Positions 1 through 11,285 of a stretch of 64,000 bases of DNA are shown in pieces; the first letter of the stretch is position 1, and the number at the start of each line of letters is the position of its first letter. Location: NCBI GenBank assembly GCA_021527695.1, contig JAKFAO010000004.1, forward strand, positions 62,001-126,000. Reading direction: 5' to 3'. The position numbers and the translations under genes were made by a program. The notes under the pieces are model-generated. The model did no database searches. It had not been told where the DNA came from and was given only the letters and a program-made list of their open reading frames with translations. This stretch comes from Naematelia aurantialba (lineage: Eukaryota; Basidiomycota; Tremellomycetes; Tremellales; Naemateliaceae).

Positions 1-1448
1 AAGAGGATGTGCGTCTCTACTATCTCTCCAGGCCCGCCTCTGCGCCGAATGATGACTGCGATTGACCATGCACAGTCCCAGGTCGACCTCGATGCCGAGT
101 TCGCACGTTCCCTGCAACTACAGGAAGAAGAAGACATGAGGCGCAATGGACAACGTTCGCAGCGTCAACACTCGTCAAGAGGCAGCGGGGAGCTACCTTA
201 CCAGCCTAGAGTGCGCCGCAGCAGACCGCAAGCACAACACGGCGGCGAGGGAGATCCGTTCTCGTATGGCACTAGTGACAGGCAAGCGCAAGGAGAGCAA
301 GGCGGGAACCCGCCTGGAATGCTCGCACTAGAGGAAAAGCTGGGGCAGTATGCAGAGGGTACGTCTGAATCGACCATCTCCCACAGACATGGGTGAGTAG
401 TGTGGGAATGCTGACACGGGTATCTGTCTCTCAGTTGGCAAGCAGACATTCTCATCGCTGTTGTCCAAGGCTAAAGCCAAATACGCCGATTTCCAAACAC
501 AGCAAGCTGTCAATCGCGACGCCGGAGCACGAGAGACCAACTGGAGCAAGGGAAACCAGAATGCGGCATGGAGGCGGCCATCTCAGGATTATGTGCCGGG
601 GGGCGGTCGAGGAGGAGAGCAGAACAGGGCGGTTTGGGGCGATTCCGCTTCGTAAGTTACATCAACGGCTTCAGAACGTGCTCTACAGGACCCTTTACTG
701 CTCGCGAAAATGCTGGGCGCAACTGACGACTCAGGTTCAGCAACTCGTCCCGCTCTGGTTCCTTTTCATCCCAGTCCACCATCGACCCGGGGCCGATGCC
801 AATCTCCAACCTTGCGGCGCAGACTGCTCCTCTGCGTCAGAGCGCCAGTCGCTGGCAACCAACTGATACTTATGGTGGGTTGCGGTTCCCCTCGACAGAG
901 CACACAACTGACAGGCTCGTCCAGTGGACCCACTACCGCCTGCCAGGACAACTCCGACTCAAGCTGGAGGTTCAAACTTGATCGAGATCGTCAATGGGTC
1001 CGGCGAAGGACGTAGAAGCCCAGGTGCAGGTTCTGCTGGCAGTCCAGACAAGCCTTTCACCGGCAAGATCGATCCTGGTGAGTTTACAGATCTTGGCACG
1101 AGTGGTTGAAACCAACTTCTGTAGCCAAATTGAACAACCTTGGATTACTGCCAAAACGAAAAGTTCTCCTTGGACAGTCGCCGCAGTCATCCACCGCCAT
1201 CCAAACGCCTCCGAAGAGATTGCTCATTGACCACGACGAGGAAGACGAGAATGACCCTAATCCCTCGCTCCCATCCGCGCCCCGGGACCTGGTGGCAAAG
1301 ATCCCACCAACGCCGCCGGCTACAAGCCCGTACCGTCTCGAGGACAGTGACGATGAGTTGGAATATACCAAGTGAGCCTATAAGCATTTATCAGCATGGA
1401 CTCAAGATGTGCTGACTTTGCCGTAGGAGCCCTTTTGAAGGGAAATGA
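1..1448 (+). CDS. CUE-domain-like ubiquitin-binding protein, 3' part
   Basis: Only the C-terminal part lies in the window; the CUE domain itself would be upstream. Exons read from the left edge (a possible acceptor AG at 30-31) to 358, then 435-651, 735-874, 925-1077, 1125-1371 and 1427-1448; every junction keeps frame. The protein has an acidic/Gln helix (DAEFARSLQLQEEED), then GKQTFSSLLSKAKAKY, a long Ser/Pro/Gly-rich disordered stretch, LNNLGLLPKR, and it ends DDELEYTKSPFEGK. That order and tail resemble basidiomycete Cue5-type proteins, which bind ubiquitin and, in yeast Cue5, connect ubiquitinated aggregates to Atg8. Function is inferred from resemblance since the domain that would prove it is missing. 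The gene is followed by 168 bp and then the end of a gene on the other strand (tail-to-tail). Confidence 0.6.
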
Positions 1449-1616
1449 TGCAGTTGTAGACTTTAGACTTGACGGTCTGGAACTGGCTCAGGTTTGTGAT
1501 ACGATTGTTGTGCTCGTGGACGGGTAATGCATCGACCTATTGCGCTACACCTATGCTATCATTGACCACTGACTTTTCCTCAACGACGACGACTACTGTC
1601 TGCCAAGGACGATGAT

Positions 1617-3116
1617 CTATATGTCAAAGGCGACAACGACTTTACCAATGTGCTGTTGCGCTTGGAGATGCTGATATGCTTCTTTGAGCTGTTCAAAGCC
1701 AAAGACTGTCTTATCCACGACGGGGTGGATGTTATTCGCCTCGATGGCTTTGACCATCTCCTCAAACTGTAGTCTCGAGCCTACGAACAAGCCGCGAACG
1801 ATACAGACTGCGCTCATCGTGTCGAACAGGGTGGGTATGCCCTGTTCGGCCTTTGTGAGCAGTCCGACGACACTGATGACACCTTCGTAGGCGACGGCTT
1901 TGATCGACTCGCTCAGCGTACCGGGACCGCCAATCTCGATGATATGCTGGAACCCGTCTCCGCCGGTCAAGGCGCGTGCGGTCGCGGACCACGACGGGTC
2001 GGTGCGGTAGTTGATGATGTGGTCGGCTCCGAGGGATTTGAGGATCGCGGCTTTCGTGTCGGAAGAGGTCGTGGCGACGACGCGGGCGCCGGCTGCCTTT
2101 GCGAACTGATTACGACGGAGTTAATCATGCAGCAAGAGCATCACAAGTCAAGTCGAGGGAGACGCAGCATCCGTGCAAGTCAAGTCGAGGACGGAAGCCA
2201 GTGACAAGGACAGCAGCGGAACAGGTGTCGCAGATTGGAGAAAGGAGGGGCCGTAGGGGATAATGGCAGCCAGATGTGAAGGAAACGACCAGACGTCAGT
2301 ATGGATGTTCTTGCGTGTCGGTGTTCGTGCCCACCTGTACAGCAAAGAGAGAGACACCGCCGGTGCCCTGAGTCAAAACCCAGTCGCCCGGCACGACTCT
2401 CCTGCCTTCCAGTCCGAAGAGGGCATTCCAGGCCGTGACGCCGGCGCATGGGAGTGCCGCCGCCTCGGCCCAGCTCAGGCTGTCCGGCACGCGCACCAAC
2501 GTCTCTTCACGGAACACGGCGTACTCGCGCGCAATGCCGTGCGTGAGGAGACCTGGCACTTCGGTCTTGTACGATGCGCGGGGCAGGCCGGACAGGTGTA
2601 GTTGCAGGTAGATGGGCATGACGCGGTCGCCTGGCTTGAATCTCCGGCATCGGGAGCCAGCAGAAACGACGACGCCCGCCCCGTCGGATAGGGGGATCAA
2701 CGGGTCGGGATTGGGGTAGGGGAATTCCGGCTGTGCTTGGGTTAGCGGGTTATGGGAGTGTGGGCAATGTCAACCGTGACATTGCCGGCGCAATCGACTC
2801 TTGACAGACAGCCGCGACTCACTCTGTTGCACAAGATGTCACCATAATTGAGCGAGGCGGCTTTGACTGAGCATGGCCATCAGCACCGTTCACATGGGGA
2901 TTTGTCTGTATATCTGTATATCTGTATGTCGGTATGTCCAAGAGGCAAATGGACAATGAAAGAGAGGGATAGCTGCGACGCACAGTTGATCAGCACCTCG
3001 TTCTCCGCTGGAGTGGGGACGGGAACGTCGTCCTGGATGGAGAGGTTGTCGACCGATCCTCTTCCGGACAAGATCCACTGCCGCTGGGTCTGCGGTATCG
3101 GGGTAGTTGGAGACAT
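1617..3116 (-). CDS. MDR-superfamily NAD(P)-dependent alcohol dehydrogenase / quinone reductase-like
   Basis: Four exons on the minus strand, complement(1617-2105, 2335-2730, 2823-2866, 2984-3116), total 1062 nt and 353 aa, a normal length for this family. Landmarks in order: substrate-domain KAASLNYGDIL, PDPLIPLSDGAGVV, FKPGDRV, the AALPCAGVTAWNAL segment before the cofactor domain, the Rossmann motif GTGGVSLFA, AAGARVVATTSSDTKAAILK, ADHIINYR, and a C-terminal helix with QHIGKVVVAFDI. The classical structural-zinc cysteine cluster is absent, as in the zinc-independent cd08276-like MDR branch. Predicted cytosolic oxidoreductase; the substrate cannot be told. The ATG at 3116 gives a normal family N-terminus; an in-frame ATG at 3311 would add a Pro-His-rich run encoded by a microsatellite, which I consider 5' leader. 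The 178-nt first and 229-nt third introns differ in size from the rest of the region's short introns. Confidence 0.85.
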
Positions 3117-3186
3117 GGGCGCTGGCTCTGCGCGCTCGGCGGACGGTGATACTGGAGGTGACGCCGATAATGAGGTTGACTGAGAA

Positions 3187-3260
3187 TGTGGATGTGGATG
3201 TGAGTGTGAGTGTGGGTGAGGGTGGGGATGTGGGTGCGAGTGAGGGTGAGGGTGAGGGTA
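3187..3260. repeat. GGATGT/GTGAGG purine-GT microsatellite
   Basis: Degenerate hexamer run (GTGGAT, GTGAGT, GGTGAG) immediately upstream of the MDR start codon. Read on the minus strand it stays open and would encode alternating Pro-His, so it either lies in the 5' leader or adds a low-complexity N-terminus. It is simple-sequence DNA, with no sign of a mobile element. Confidence 0.8.
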
Positions 3261-4002
3261 TTTGGCGGGCGGCGTCCTGCTCGTGTCAGGAGTAGCTAGG
3301 AACACCTGCATCTTGGACGACGACTTTGCGCTGCCCGTGTATTATATCTGTCTGAGTAAACGCGACTGTCCGCCACGAGGCGTTGCTGAGTGATGCATGG
3401 GTGAGGGATCACTCATGATCCTTTGTACAGACGCGACACGACGATACAGGACGATGAGAGAGAAGTTGCCCGTCGGCCCACACGGCCCAGAGGACACTAT
3501 GGCCGTCGGTGGTGGGCACTGCCTCCAATCTCCATGTATACCCTGATCCGCAAGCAACACCCATACCTGAATGCTGCAGATACCGCCTACACAGATGCAG
3601 TCGCAAAAGCAGATCATCATCATCAGCAGCAGCAGCAGCAGAGCGGCATCGCATCGAAAGATCAAAGCAGTATCCGCGCCAGGTTCCGACAACATCGCCG
3701 TCGGCTTGTTTACCTTGTCCGCCGCTAAGGCGTCAGCATCGGAGCAATATCTCCGCGTGCATCACCTTCTCTACGTCTGACCAGTCGTTAGCCGTGCACA
3801 CCGAGCGAGTTCATAGTGACTCTGCGCAGTGCTCCCGGTGACTGGGCTGCTTGTCCGATCCCTACAGCACCAGCGAATCCCCCCGCTACTACGGGCGCAC
3901 TCGCTTCCACAAAGAGATCCACGTCAGCACACCCGAATCAACAGGTTGATCTACGAATTACATGCCATTTACAATAGATTGTCCTACTTCTGATCCTCCA
4001 GC
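3261..4002. other. Intergenic region, no supported gene
   Basis: Probable promoter of the MDR gene plus the 3' flank of the fucosidase gene. It contains a short CAT/CAG trinucleotide run at about 3612-3642. Open frames on both strands reach about 115 codons but have no recognisable domain, no splice support and low-complexity composition, so none is called. Confidence 0.6.
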
Positions 4003-7000
4003 TTACAGCTCGTCTGCCAACTTTTGAGACGCCGTCTCCCCCGTCGGTTTCTCCGTATAAACCACCTCAAATACCCACGCAATGCCAAACCCCGTTCCCT
4101 CCGCCGCTGCAGCTGGCACCTCGACGACCAGCTCACCATCGGACCATTCCCAAGCTAGGTCCTGACCCTTCTCAGCTCCGATGAGGTTGATCTGGTTGCC
4201 CTCGAGCACAGGCAGTGGCGCGGGAACACGCAGTTGGCTAGACGGCGGTCGGAGCGAGATCATGTACAGGGCCTCATCGGTCCTTGTGAACTGTACGTGT
4301 ATTTGAGGCGTGACAATCTCCGGAATGAGGATGAACGGTACCTGGCTTTACTAGTAAGCCTCCATGCACTGTGAAGCTGGGACAGAGGCAGCGCAAGCAA
4401 CACACTGTATCGTAGATGGCGCGGCCGTTGACCTTGAGCCATCGACCGGCTTCCAAGAGGGGCTTGGTCATGGCTTCGATGATCTCCCCTTCACCGGTCG
4501 GCCCGACATTGAGCAGGAAGTTGCCTCCCTTGGCCGTCTGCGTACCCAAGATGAGCTCTGAGCTGTCGTGTTGGCAAGTGTCGGGGACATACAATGTCAA
4601 TCAGGCCGTGGATGATGTCTGTTGCATTTCGGTACTCTTCCGGCTTGGTCTCGGCGTTGTACCCGAAGCCTAGTAGATCGCTGCATAAGCAGCGGGAAGC
4701 AGACAGACGAAGACGTACTGTACGGATCCATGCCTGCACACGTCTCCCATTTGCGTGTTTGCGCAGTGGCGAATTTAGTCATTTCCGGGGTGTCGAAATC
4801 ACCTCCGATTCCGCATCCTACACTGGTGTTAGCCTCGTGTATCACGTGAGGACCGCCGCCATCCGTGAATAAAAGTACATACGGTTGTCGATGACGACTT
4901 GTCGCCCTTCTCGCGCGGTGTCTGCGTACCACTCTGCTGCAAAGGCGGAAGAGTGGTTTGCAAAGCCAATCTTGTTCCGTGAGCCAGGTCCACTTTGAGT
5001 ACATCGAAACTCACATCACACCACATCATGTCCGTCTTGTACTTGTTGGCGAGGATCCTCATCTGGGCCAGCTGGATATGTTCCACATAGTCGTCTACTT
5101 CGACAAAGCCGGTATATGGTTCCTCTTCACCCGTGTAGGGGTTCGTCGCTGGTCCTCCTGGCTATCACGGTCAGATGTTTGGAGGTAATCAGGGGGTCAA
5201 GACGACATACAAAGAGCACCTTGGAATACTTCTGATACAGTGGGTTATACCACTCTGGCATGCTGGGGGGGTCATTTCTGTTCATGATTGACAAGGGTAT
5301 GGGGCCCACCTGAAATACGTCCCCTTCTTCAGTTCTGGTCGTTTGTCGGCAGCATCCATCAACTCCTCGAGCAGATCTCGCTTGGGTCCAAGTTTGACGC
5401 TGCTGCGGTTACTTGTACCTTCTGTATCAAACAGGGCAAAACCGTCGTGGTGTTTGGTTGTGAGTACAAAGTACCGTGCCCCCGCTTCGGCGAAGAGCTC
5501 GATCCATTCTGTTGCATTGAACTTTGCCGCCGTGAATTGGGGGATGAAGTCGTCGTACACAAAGTCGGCTCCGTACTTCTCCAAGTGATGCTTGTAGGCT
5601 GGTCATGTCAGCTTGAGAAGCCGAAAAGTGGCCAAGACTCGCTTCCGCCTTGACTGCCTTCATCGTGCAGCCAGAAATTGTACCACTCGGCGTACTTGTT
5701 CATATCTGTCCACGCTGGCACCGAAAACAAGCCCCAGTGAATGAAGATCTGCGTAATTAGCTCGCTGGACCTGCGGGAACGGGGCTGCTGACTCCGAATT
5801 TGGCGCCAGAGTACCAGCTAGGTGCCGAATGCTGCTCCAAACTATCTGCGTCTTCCGTCCAATCTGTCCAATCCTCGACAGGCGGGCCGCCTTCGACTAC
5901 AAAGTCGGCTGTGATCCACTTGTCCTTGCCGTCGAACGCTAGCTGCGCTCCGGTGAAAGATGCATCAGAGCCAGACGACTTGACCAAGACCTCGACTGTG
6001 CCCCTATCCCCAGGCATGAGGCGAGTAAGGCGACCTGGGCGGAGGGTCTTGACGCCAGGGGACACCAGCTCGATATCGAAAGGACCTGTGACCCAGTATG
6101 AGATATCCCCGTGCTTTGCTAGGGAATATGGGTTGGCCAGCTCGACTTGTATAACCTGACCACGTTCCCCGTCGACGTCTTCCCATCTCCTCGTAGCTTT
6201 GACGCTCTGGATATGGATTTTCGACGGCTCGCTAACACGCTTGACATCACCCGGAACCGAGGGGACGAGCGTGACAGCAAAGATGTGCAAGGCATTTCTA
6301 GGGTTGAGTCCAGGCAGCTGTATCGTAGACAAGAGGCGCCCCGCCGAGGTAAATAGCATAGGAACGGCGATCTGGAAGAGATGGGTTGCGTTGTAATTTC
6401 GACTGCCGTCTCTTTCGAAATGGTACGGAGCCCGGATCGGCCCTTTGTTCGTCCAATGTATACCCCACCTAAAGAACATTGTCAGTTGCGATAGCGAGCT
6501 GCCTAGAGTTTCGCGATGAGGGCGTACCAATTCTTCACTTCAAGCGCAAGCGTCTCGGTTGACCCATCAGCAAAACCAAGCACGAGCTCCTCGGTGGTCT
6601 CCCCGAGCAGGAAGCCTAACAGAGTCAGGCTAAGCAACGATGGCGGCGGAAGAAGCGAGAGCGCACCTCCAGGAGCCTCTCCAGAACCGAGAATATGCAC
6701 TGTAGCTATCTCTGCTGGCGTGTCCAGGCAGAGGACCTAGTCGTGTCAGACTCGTCCTGAATATCGCGAGCGATCGTACTTGAGAGTCTGTCAAGACGTT
6801 GTCATACGCCAGACCGGTCCATTCCTCGGGAAGCTCGAATCCAACTCCATCATTGAGAAAGGTCCCTCTGGGAAGGAACTCGGAGGGGAACGTCGAGGCG
6901 TTCACAAAGCCGACTCCGTCGTGCTCGCCGTTCAAGCTCGTCCCTTTGTTGTTGTAATGGGCAGAAAGATCGAGCGGAATGCTCGCTGAATGAGCCACCG

Positions 7001-7088
7001 AAGTTAGAGCAGGCTGCTGAGCCTGAGCCACAGCAGCAGTTCTCAGCAGCAGCATCCATGCCACTGCTGCAGCTCGCATCTTCGCCAT
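4003..7088 (-). CDS. Secreted alpha-L-fucosidase, GH29, with long N-terminal domain
   Basis: The enzyme hydrolyses terminal alpha-L-fucose from glycans or glycoproteins outside the cell. ATG at 7088 starts a signal peptide (AVAWMLLLRTAAVAQAQ). About 330 residues of beta-rich sequence follow (exons to about 5800) before the GH29 core begins. Core motifs, read across short introns: AKFG/IFIHWGLFSVPAW, KYAEWYNFW, YGADFVYDDFIPQF, YFVLTTKHHDGFALFDT, SMPEWYNPLYQKY, then DMMWCDIG, where the Asp is the expected GH29 nucleophile. Further on: KPEEYRNATD, GNFLLNVGPTGEGEI and NGRAIYDT, followed by a C-terminal beta domain ending at 4003. Frame closes across donors such as 5783 (after AKFG) and the one after WCD. 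One intron after HDEG uses a weak GTCAAG donor. Fungal GH29 enzymes usually start close to the catalytic barrel, so the extra N-terminal domain is noteworthy. Likely inverting/retaining details are not inferable here. Confidence 0.9.
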
Positions 7089-7180
7089 CGACCTCTTGAG
7101 ACGGGCCGTGAGTTGACTGACTTGAACCCATCACAGACAGCAGACAGAAGCTCAACGCCGATGGAGCCCCAGTTCATGAG

Positions 7181-7200
7181 CGGAATTTTCTCGGAAAATT
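7181..7200. promoter_or_regulatory. Inverted repeat with paired CGG triplets upstream of fucosidase
   Basis: A perfect 7-bp inverted repeat AATTTTC-TCG-GAAAATT spans 7184-7200, and two CGG triplets sit 8 bp apart at 7181 and 7192. It lies about 95 bp upstream of the fucosidase ATG. CGG pairs are typical Zn2Cys6 binding sites and a Zn2Cys6 gene lies 4 kb away, but binding is only a guess. Confidence 0.2.
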
Positions 7201-8884
7201 ATCCTGGAGCAGTTCATCTACTGGAAATCGGTGACAACGATTGTTGGTTGTGGGCTCTGTACTGTCGCGGTCGCGCTGCAGTGGCTCACCCCTACCCCAC
7301 ACCTCCATCGACTCGCCTCATGCACGCTGTTACCAATCCCCAGCCAAGTACAACAAGCTGCGGATATTCGAGAGGGCAGGGCAGACATGTGGTCGGCAAG
7401 TGGCGAGGCGCCCTGAATCTGCTCCATTGTGGGCTCAAACATATGTTCCACGGTGACCGCGACCCACTGCCGTAGAAGGGTAAATTGCCTGTGGGCTAGC
7501 ACCAATAACCTCTACGGCGTTACCATCGTCGTTTGGGTATTCATGTTGATCTTTCGTAATGATGTGATGGGCGTTGAACACCTGCGCAAGAGGAACCCAG
7601 CCAACAGAATCCAGTTCTTTTCAAGGCTCCTATCCTTCCTCACGTCCTCCCTCACCTCATGAAATTCCCTCTTCACATTGAGCGCGCTGGATGAGGAGTG
7701 CGACTGACCCACGAACCAGCTCCCGTACCTGGCGTTAGGGACAATGTGCTCCAATGCCAGAACTCGGAGGCAAGCTTGGGGCCTTCTCAAGTCTCGCAGT
7801 CTGTCGGCGCGGCCATCGGATATCAGCACGCGACCGAGAACCTTTCGGGTCACAAGCAGCACATCAGTCTTGTTACGGGCACCCGCGCTGTTACCCGTAC
7901 GTTTGACCTATTCCGACTCCAAGTGTCAGAAGGAGCGGATCCAGGTCACGTCGATATGCTAATGGTCCCGGTCTGATTCCTTTGTAGTACCTTCTGTATT
8001 GAAGATCACCGAGACCACCGAGCGACGAGAAGGGGGCGGCATGATGCCCGACGAGCTCAAGTAGACTGAAGTGGTTTTCCCTGAGGTCCTGAGGTTGGGT
8101 CGAGTCGTGGCGAGAACCTGTATGGCAGCTTCGCTAATGACATGCGGGGAGGTGGAGAACTGCATGCAACGCAGATAGGATAGACAGCTAGAGTTATCTT
8201 AGATCACTGAGCAGGGCAAGGAGACGAGTTGGAACCGAGTGGTTCTTCGTCTGCTTGGCAGACTTTTGAGTACGCCAAGCCATAAGCGGTAACCCTACCC
8301 ATCGTCTCAGCTCTCGCGCTGCGCTGCGCTGAGCCCCGCGCTGCACTCCAGTTTGCCAAGCGAGAACGGGGAGCACGCCAGAGCTGTATCCGAGGGCATC
8401 GTTTGCATGTTCCCGTTGCCATTGCTTGTGTCCCAACAGGCCCCGCTCTGCCAGCAGCCCGCTCAGTGCACCACACACCTGGCTAGCAACATATTTTGTG
8501 ATATGGCGTGCTGCATTGGCCGATGGTAAACTCCCATCTAGGAACTATCGCAATCTCTGCTGATTTGCCTTTTGGTTTGGCCGATCTGGAATAGTTTGGA
8601 CGAAACCCTGACGTTCGGCCCATGGCGTTATGGGGGCCAATGTTCGGGTTCAGCGCTCGAACTCTGGACGGGAGGGTTATTTGTCAGTGACAAACTGTAA
8701 TGACGTGCATATCAGCCGCCCACGGGAGAGGGGCCAGAGGGCGGAGAGCAGAGGGGGGGGGAATACCAAAAAAAAATATCCACAAACATGAGCGGCGCTG
8801 GCAACAGATTTTATATAGATAGATGCCCATCCTCGATCTGGGTCAAACCCCACCACCTCTTGTGAATCCGGTTCCAAACCCACA
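7201..8884. other. 1.7-kb region without a supported gene
   Basis: Lies between the divergent fucosidase (-) and amino-acid transporter (+) starts, so it should hold both promoters. The longest frames (116 codons on minus at 7512-7862, 92 codons on plus at 7698-7976, paired frames near 8200-8480) match nothing I recognise, and I could not link them by convincing introns. A G-run next to an A-run occurs at about 8752-8778. A short, fast-evolving gene here cannot be excluded. Confidence 0.5.
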
Positions 8885-10943
8885 ATGGTGAGCTGCCTGG
8901 CCTCGATATCATTCATCCTCCTGAAATTGGGAGCTGGCCCATGAGCGGGAGGCGAAGAGTCATGTACTGACCGGTACGCAGGTCTCTGCTCGCAAGGAAA
9001 AATACGGCTTCGAGGACGGGTCGGCGCGAGGGCTGAACAAGGACGAGGCCGTGGTAAGGGAAGACACCGAGATCGACCCGTTCACGGCACTCGCTATCGA
9101 GGAAGAGGACCATCAGATCCGGTTCAGGACGCTCAGTTGGCAAAAGACGACCTTTCTCCTCTTTGGAGAGTATGTATGTCTGGCCATTCTGGCCCTAGCG
9201 TGGAGCTGGAGCGTCCTTGGTTGGCTATGCGGGTTTTTCATCACTTTTGGCCTGGGCATCGTGACCTGGTGTGAGTTACCTTCTGCTCTGGCTCCTTATC
9301 GTACTACTCCGCGCCCCTCGTCCCTGCCGCCCCTCCTCTGTGCCAGGCTAATCCGCCGCAGACACCTCGTACATCCTCTGGCAGTTTATGATGCGCCATC
9401 CCGAAGCAAGGGACATCTGTGATATCGCTGCAGTGCTGTTCCCTGGTATTCCCAGGATCGCATACGAGGCCACGGCAATCATGCTGCTGCTAAACAATAT
9501 CTTTTTGATCGGCTTCCACGTGAGTTGAGCCTCGGAGCCGTTAGAGTATAATGCTGACGGGTCCAAGGTCTTCACTGGTGCCCGAAGTGAGTTTCTACTT
9601 GTCTTTTCGCCAAGAACGAAGGTACACTACAGACCCGCCTGCTGCTGTAATCGCCAATGAGGACCGGCAGACGGCGAGTGGGGGCGAGGAGCTGCGCGAA
9701 TCATGTCAAACGAGACCCGTGCTGACCCTCAGTCTTCAACACCTTGAGCGACTCGTCGCAGTGTACCGTCACCTTCCAGGCAATCTCAGCCATCATCGGT
9801 AGTAAGTATCTCCTTGGAACATTGCACTCTCCCTTGACCTGGCCATCCGCTGACACGCGCAGTCATCGTGTCTCTCCCGCGGACACTCAAGCACGTCTCG
9901 CTCATGTCTGTTGTCTCGGCCACTTGTATGGGGATCGCCATTCTCCTCTCGCTCGTATTCGTCGGCATTGAGGATGCTCCGTTGTACGGCTACGGCGGGG
10001 ACTACCCCACGCTTGGACCTGTGGCAACCTCGATCGGATTGCCATCTCCCAAACCAACCTTTGTGGCCGGCCTCAACGCAGTGCTCAAGTGAGTTGGGCA
10101 GCGGCAGCTGTCTGCGCCGCTCTCCTTGCCAGCGTAAATTTGCTGACAAGCGCAGCATCACTTTCCTCTGGATCGGGCAGATTCTGTACCCGTCGTTCAT
10201 TGCAGAGATGAGGGAGCCGCGGGACTTCCCCAAAGCGCTCGCGGCACTCACCATCATGCAGCTCATCCTCTTCACCATCGCCGCAGCCGTAGGGTACAAC
10301 TACATGGGCCAATATTCGACTGCGCCATCTATCGGCTCGCTGTCGGAACCATGGGCGCGCAAGTCGGCGTTCGCATTCGTGCTTGTCCCGACTGTCGTGA
10401 TTGGCGCGATATACTCCAATGTCGCTGCGAAATTCGTGTTCAAGCGCATCCTCGGCAACACCAAGCACGCTCATAGTCACAGCGTCATCGGCTGGGGAGC
10501 GTGGATCGGTATCACCGTCCTCATCTGGGCCATCGGCTTCATCCTCGGCAAGTGAGTGCCCACTGCCGAACTCAACCCGCCAAAACCCCCCCTATTCAGC
10601 TGACGCTCTCAGTGTCATCCCGTCCATGGGAGACTTTTTGTCAATCATGTCGTCGGCATTCGACTCGTTCTTTGGCTTCATCTTCTGGGCAGTGGCATAC
10701 TACCATCTGAACAGGGGCAAGCTCTTCCGAGGCCCCCGGAAGATCGTCCTCACCATCATCAATGCGATCATCCTCGTTCTCGGGCTGTTCATGCTCGGAC
10801 CCGGCCTGTACACGTCCATTGATGCCATCATAGCCGACTAGTACGTTTGACGCCGATGCCGCAGACCAGAGGAGCTGTGCTGACGTTGTCGTAGTGCCGG
10901 TTCAGTCAGACAACCATTTTCGTGTGCTACAAACTCGCTATAA
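8885..10943 (+). CDS. AAAP-family amino-acid transporter
   Basis: Nine exons: 8885-8887, 8982-9270, 9362-9519, 9568-9586, 9733-9801, 9863-10088, 10156-10551, 10613-10840, 10895-10943; 1437 nt, 478 aa, in frame throughout. About 11 hydrophobic segments follow an acidic, hydrophilic N-terminus of about 60 residues (EDTEIDPFTALAIEEED). The architecture and motifs (LLFGEYVCLAILALAWSWSV, TSYILWQFMMRHPEARDICD, LNNIFLIGFHVFTGA, ITFLWIGQILYPSFIAEM, FGFIFWAVAYYHLNRGKL) fit the PF01490 family, nearest in feel to Neurospora Mtr-type neutral/aromatic amino-acid permeases. It should sit in the plasma or vacuolar membrane as a proton-coupled symporter. The first exon is just the ATG, which abuts a GTGAGC donor; no later in-frame ATG precedes the first transmembrane segment. 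Exon 4 is only 19 nt. Substrate is unknown. Confidence 0.9.
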
Positions 10944-11285
10944 ATCTCCAATGGTGTGAAGCGAGGGCTATAATAGTGCATACAGAGTCAGCAAAGTTGT
11001 CGTACATTCAACATGCAGGCGTCTGTGGCATATCGGGCGTGATGAGCTACAGTGTTGTAGGCATTCTTGGGAAGCTATGGCTGGCCAGACGGGTAGGCGC
11101 GCTAGAAAGGCATGCGCTTGTCTGCAGGCCTAACGGCGTGCTCTGGGATCACCGACGGGATGTCCGCCAGTTTCCGTTTGTATCGTTTCTATAATCTTGT
11201 CCAGGTTGTCCAAGTCCCAGAATGTCACATAGTGGCTATGCACGGCCCGTGAGCACTTTCGAGGTCAGCACATGAGGCGGCTGAC
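10944..11285. other. Short intergenic region
   Basis: Between the transporter stop and the Zn2Cys6 reading frame. The first coding exon of the transcription factor may lie here (an ATG at 11238 runs into TGA after four codons unless spliced), but I found no join that keeps frame. Confidence 0.4.

Noticed and set aside
3261..3320. MDR start at 3311 with a Pro-His-rich N-terminus
   Set aside because: The family begins normally at 3116, and the extension is encoded by a microsatellite.
7512..7862. Minus-strand frame with VLGRVLISDGRA, briefly considered as an LSM/NAA38-type protein
   Set aside because: After the DGR the second Sm motif does not follow in any frame and no intron restores it.
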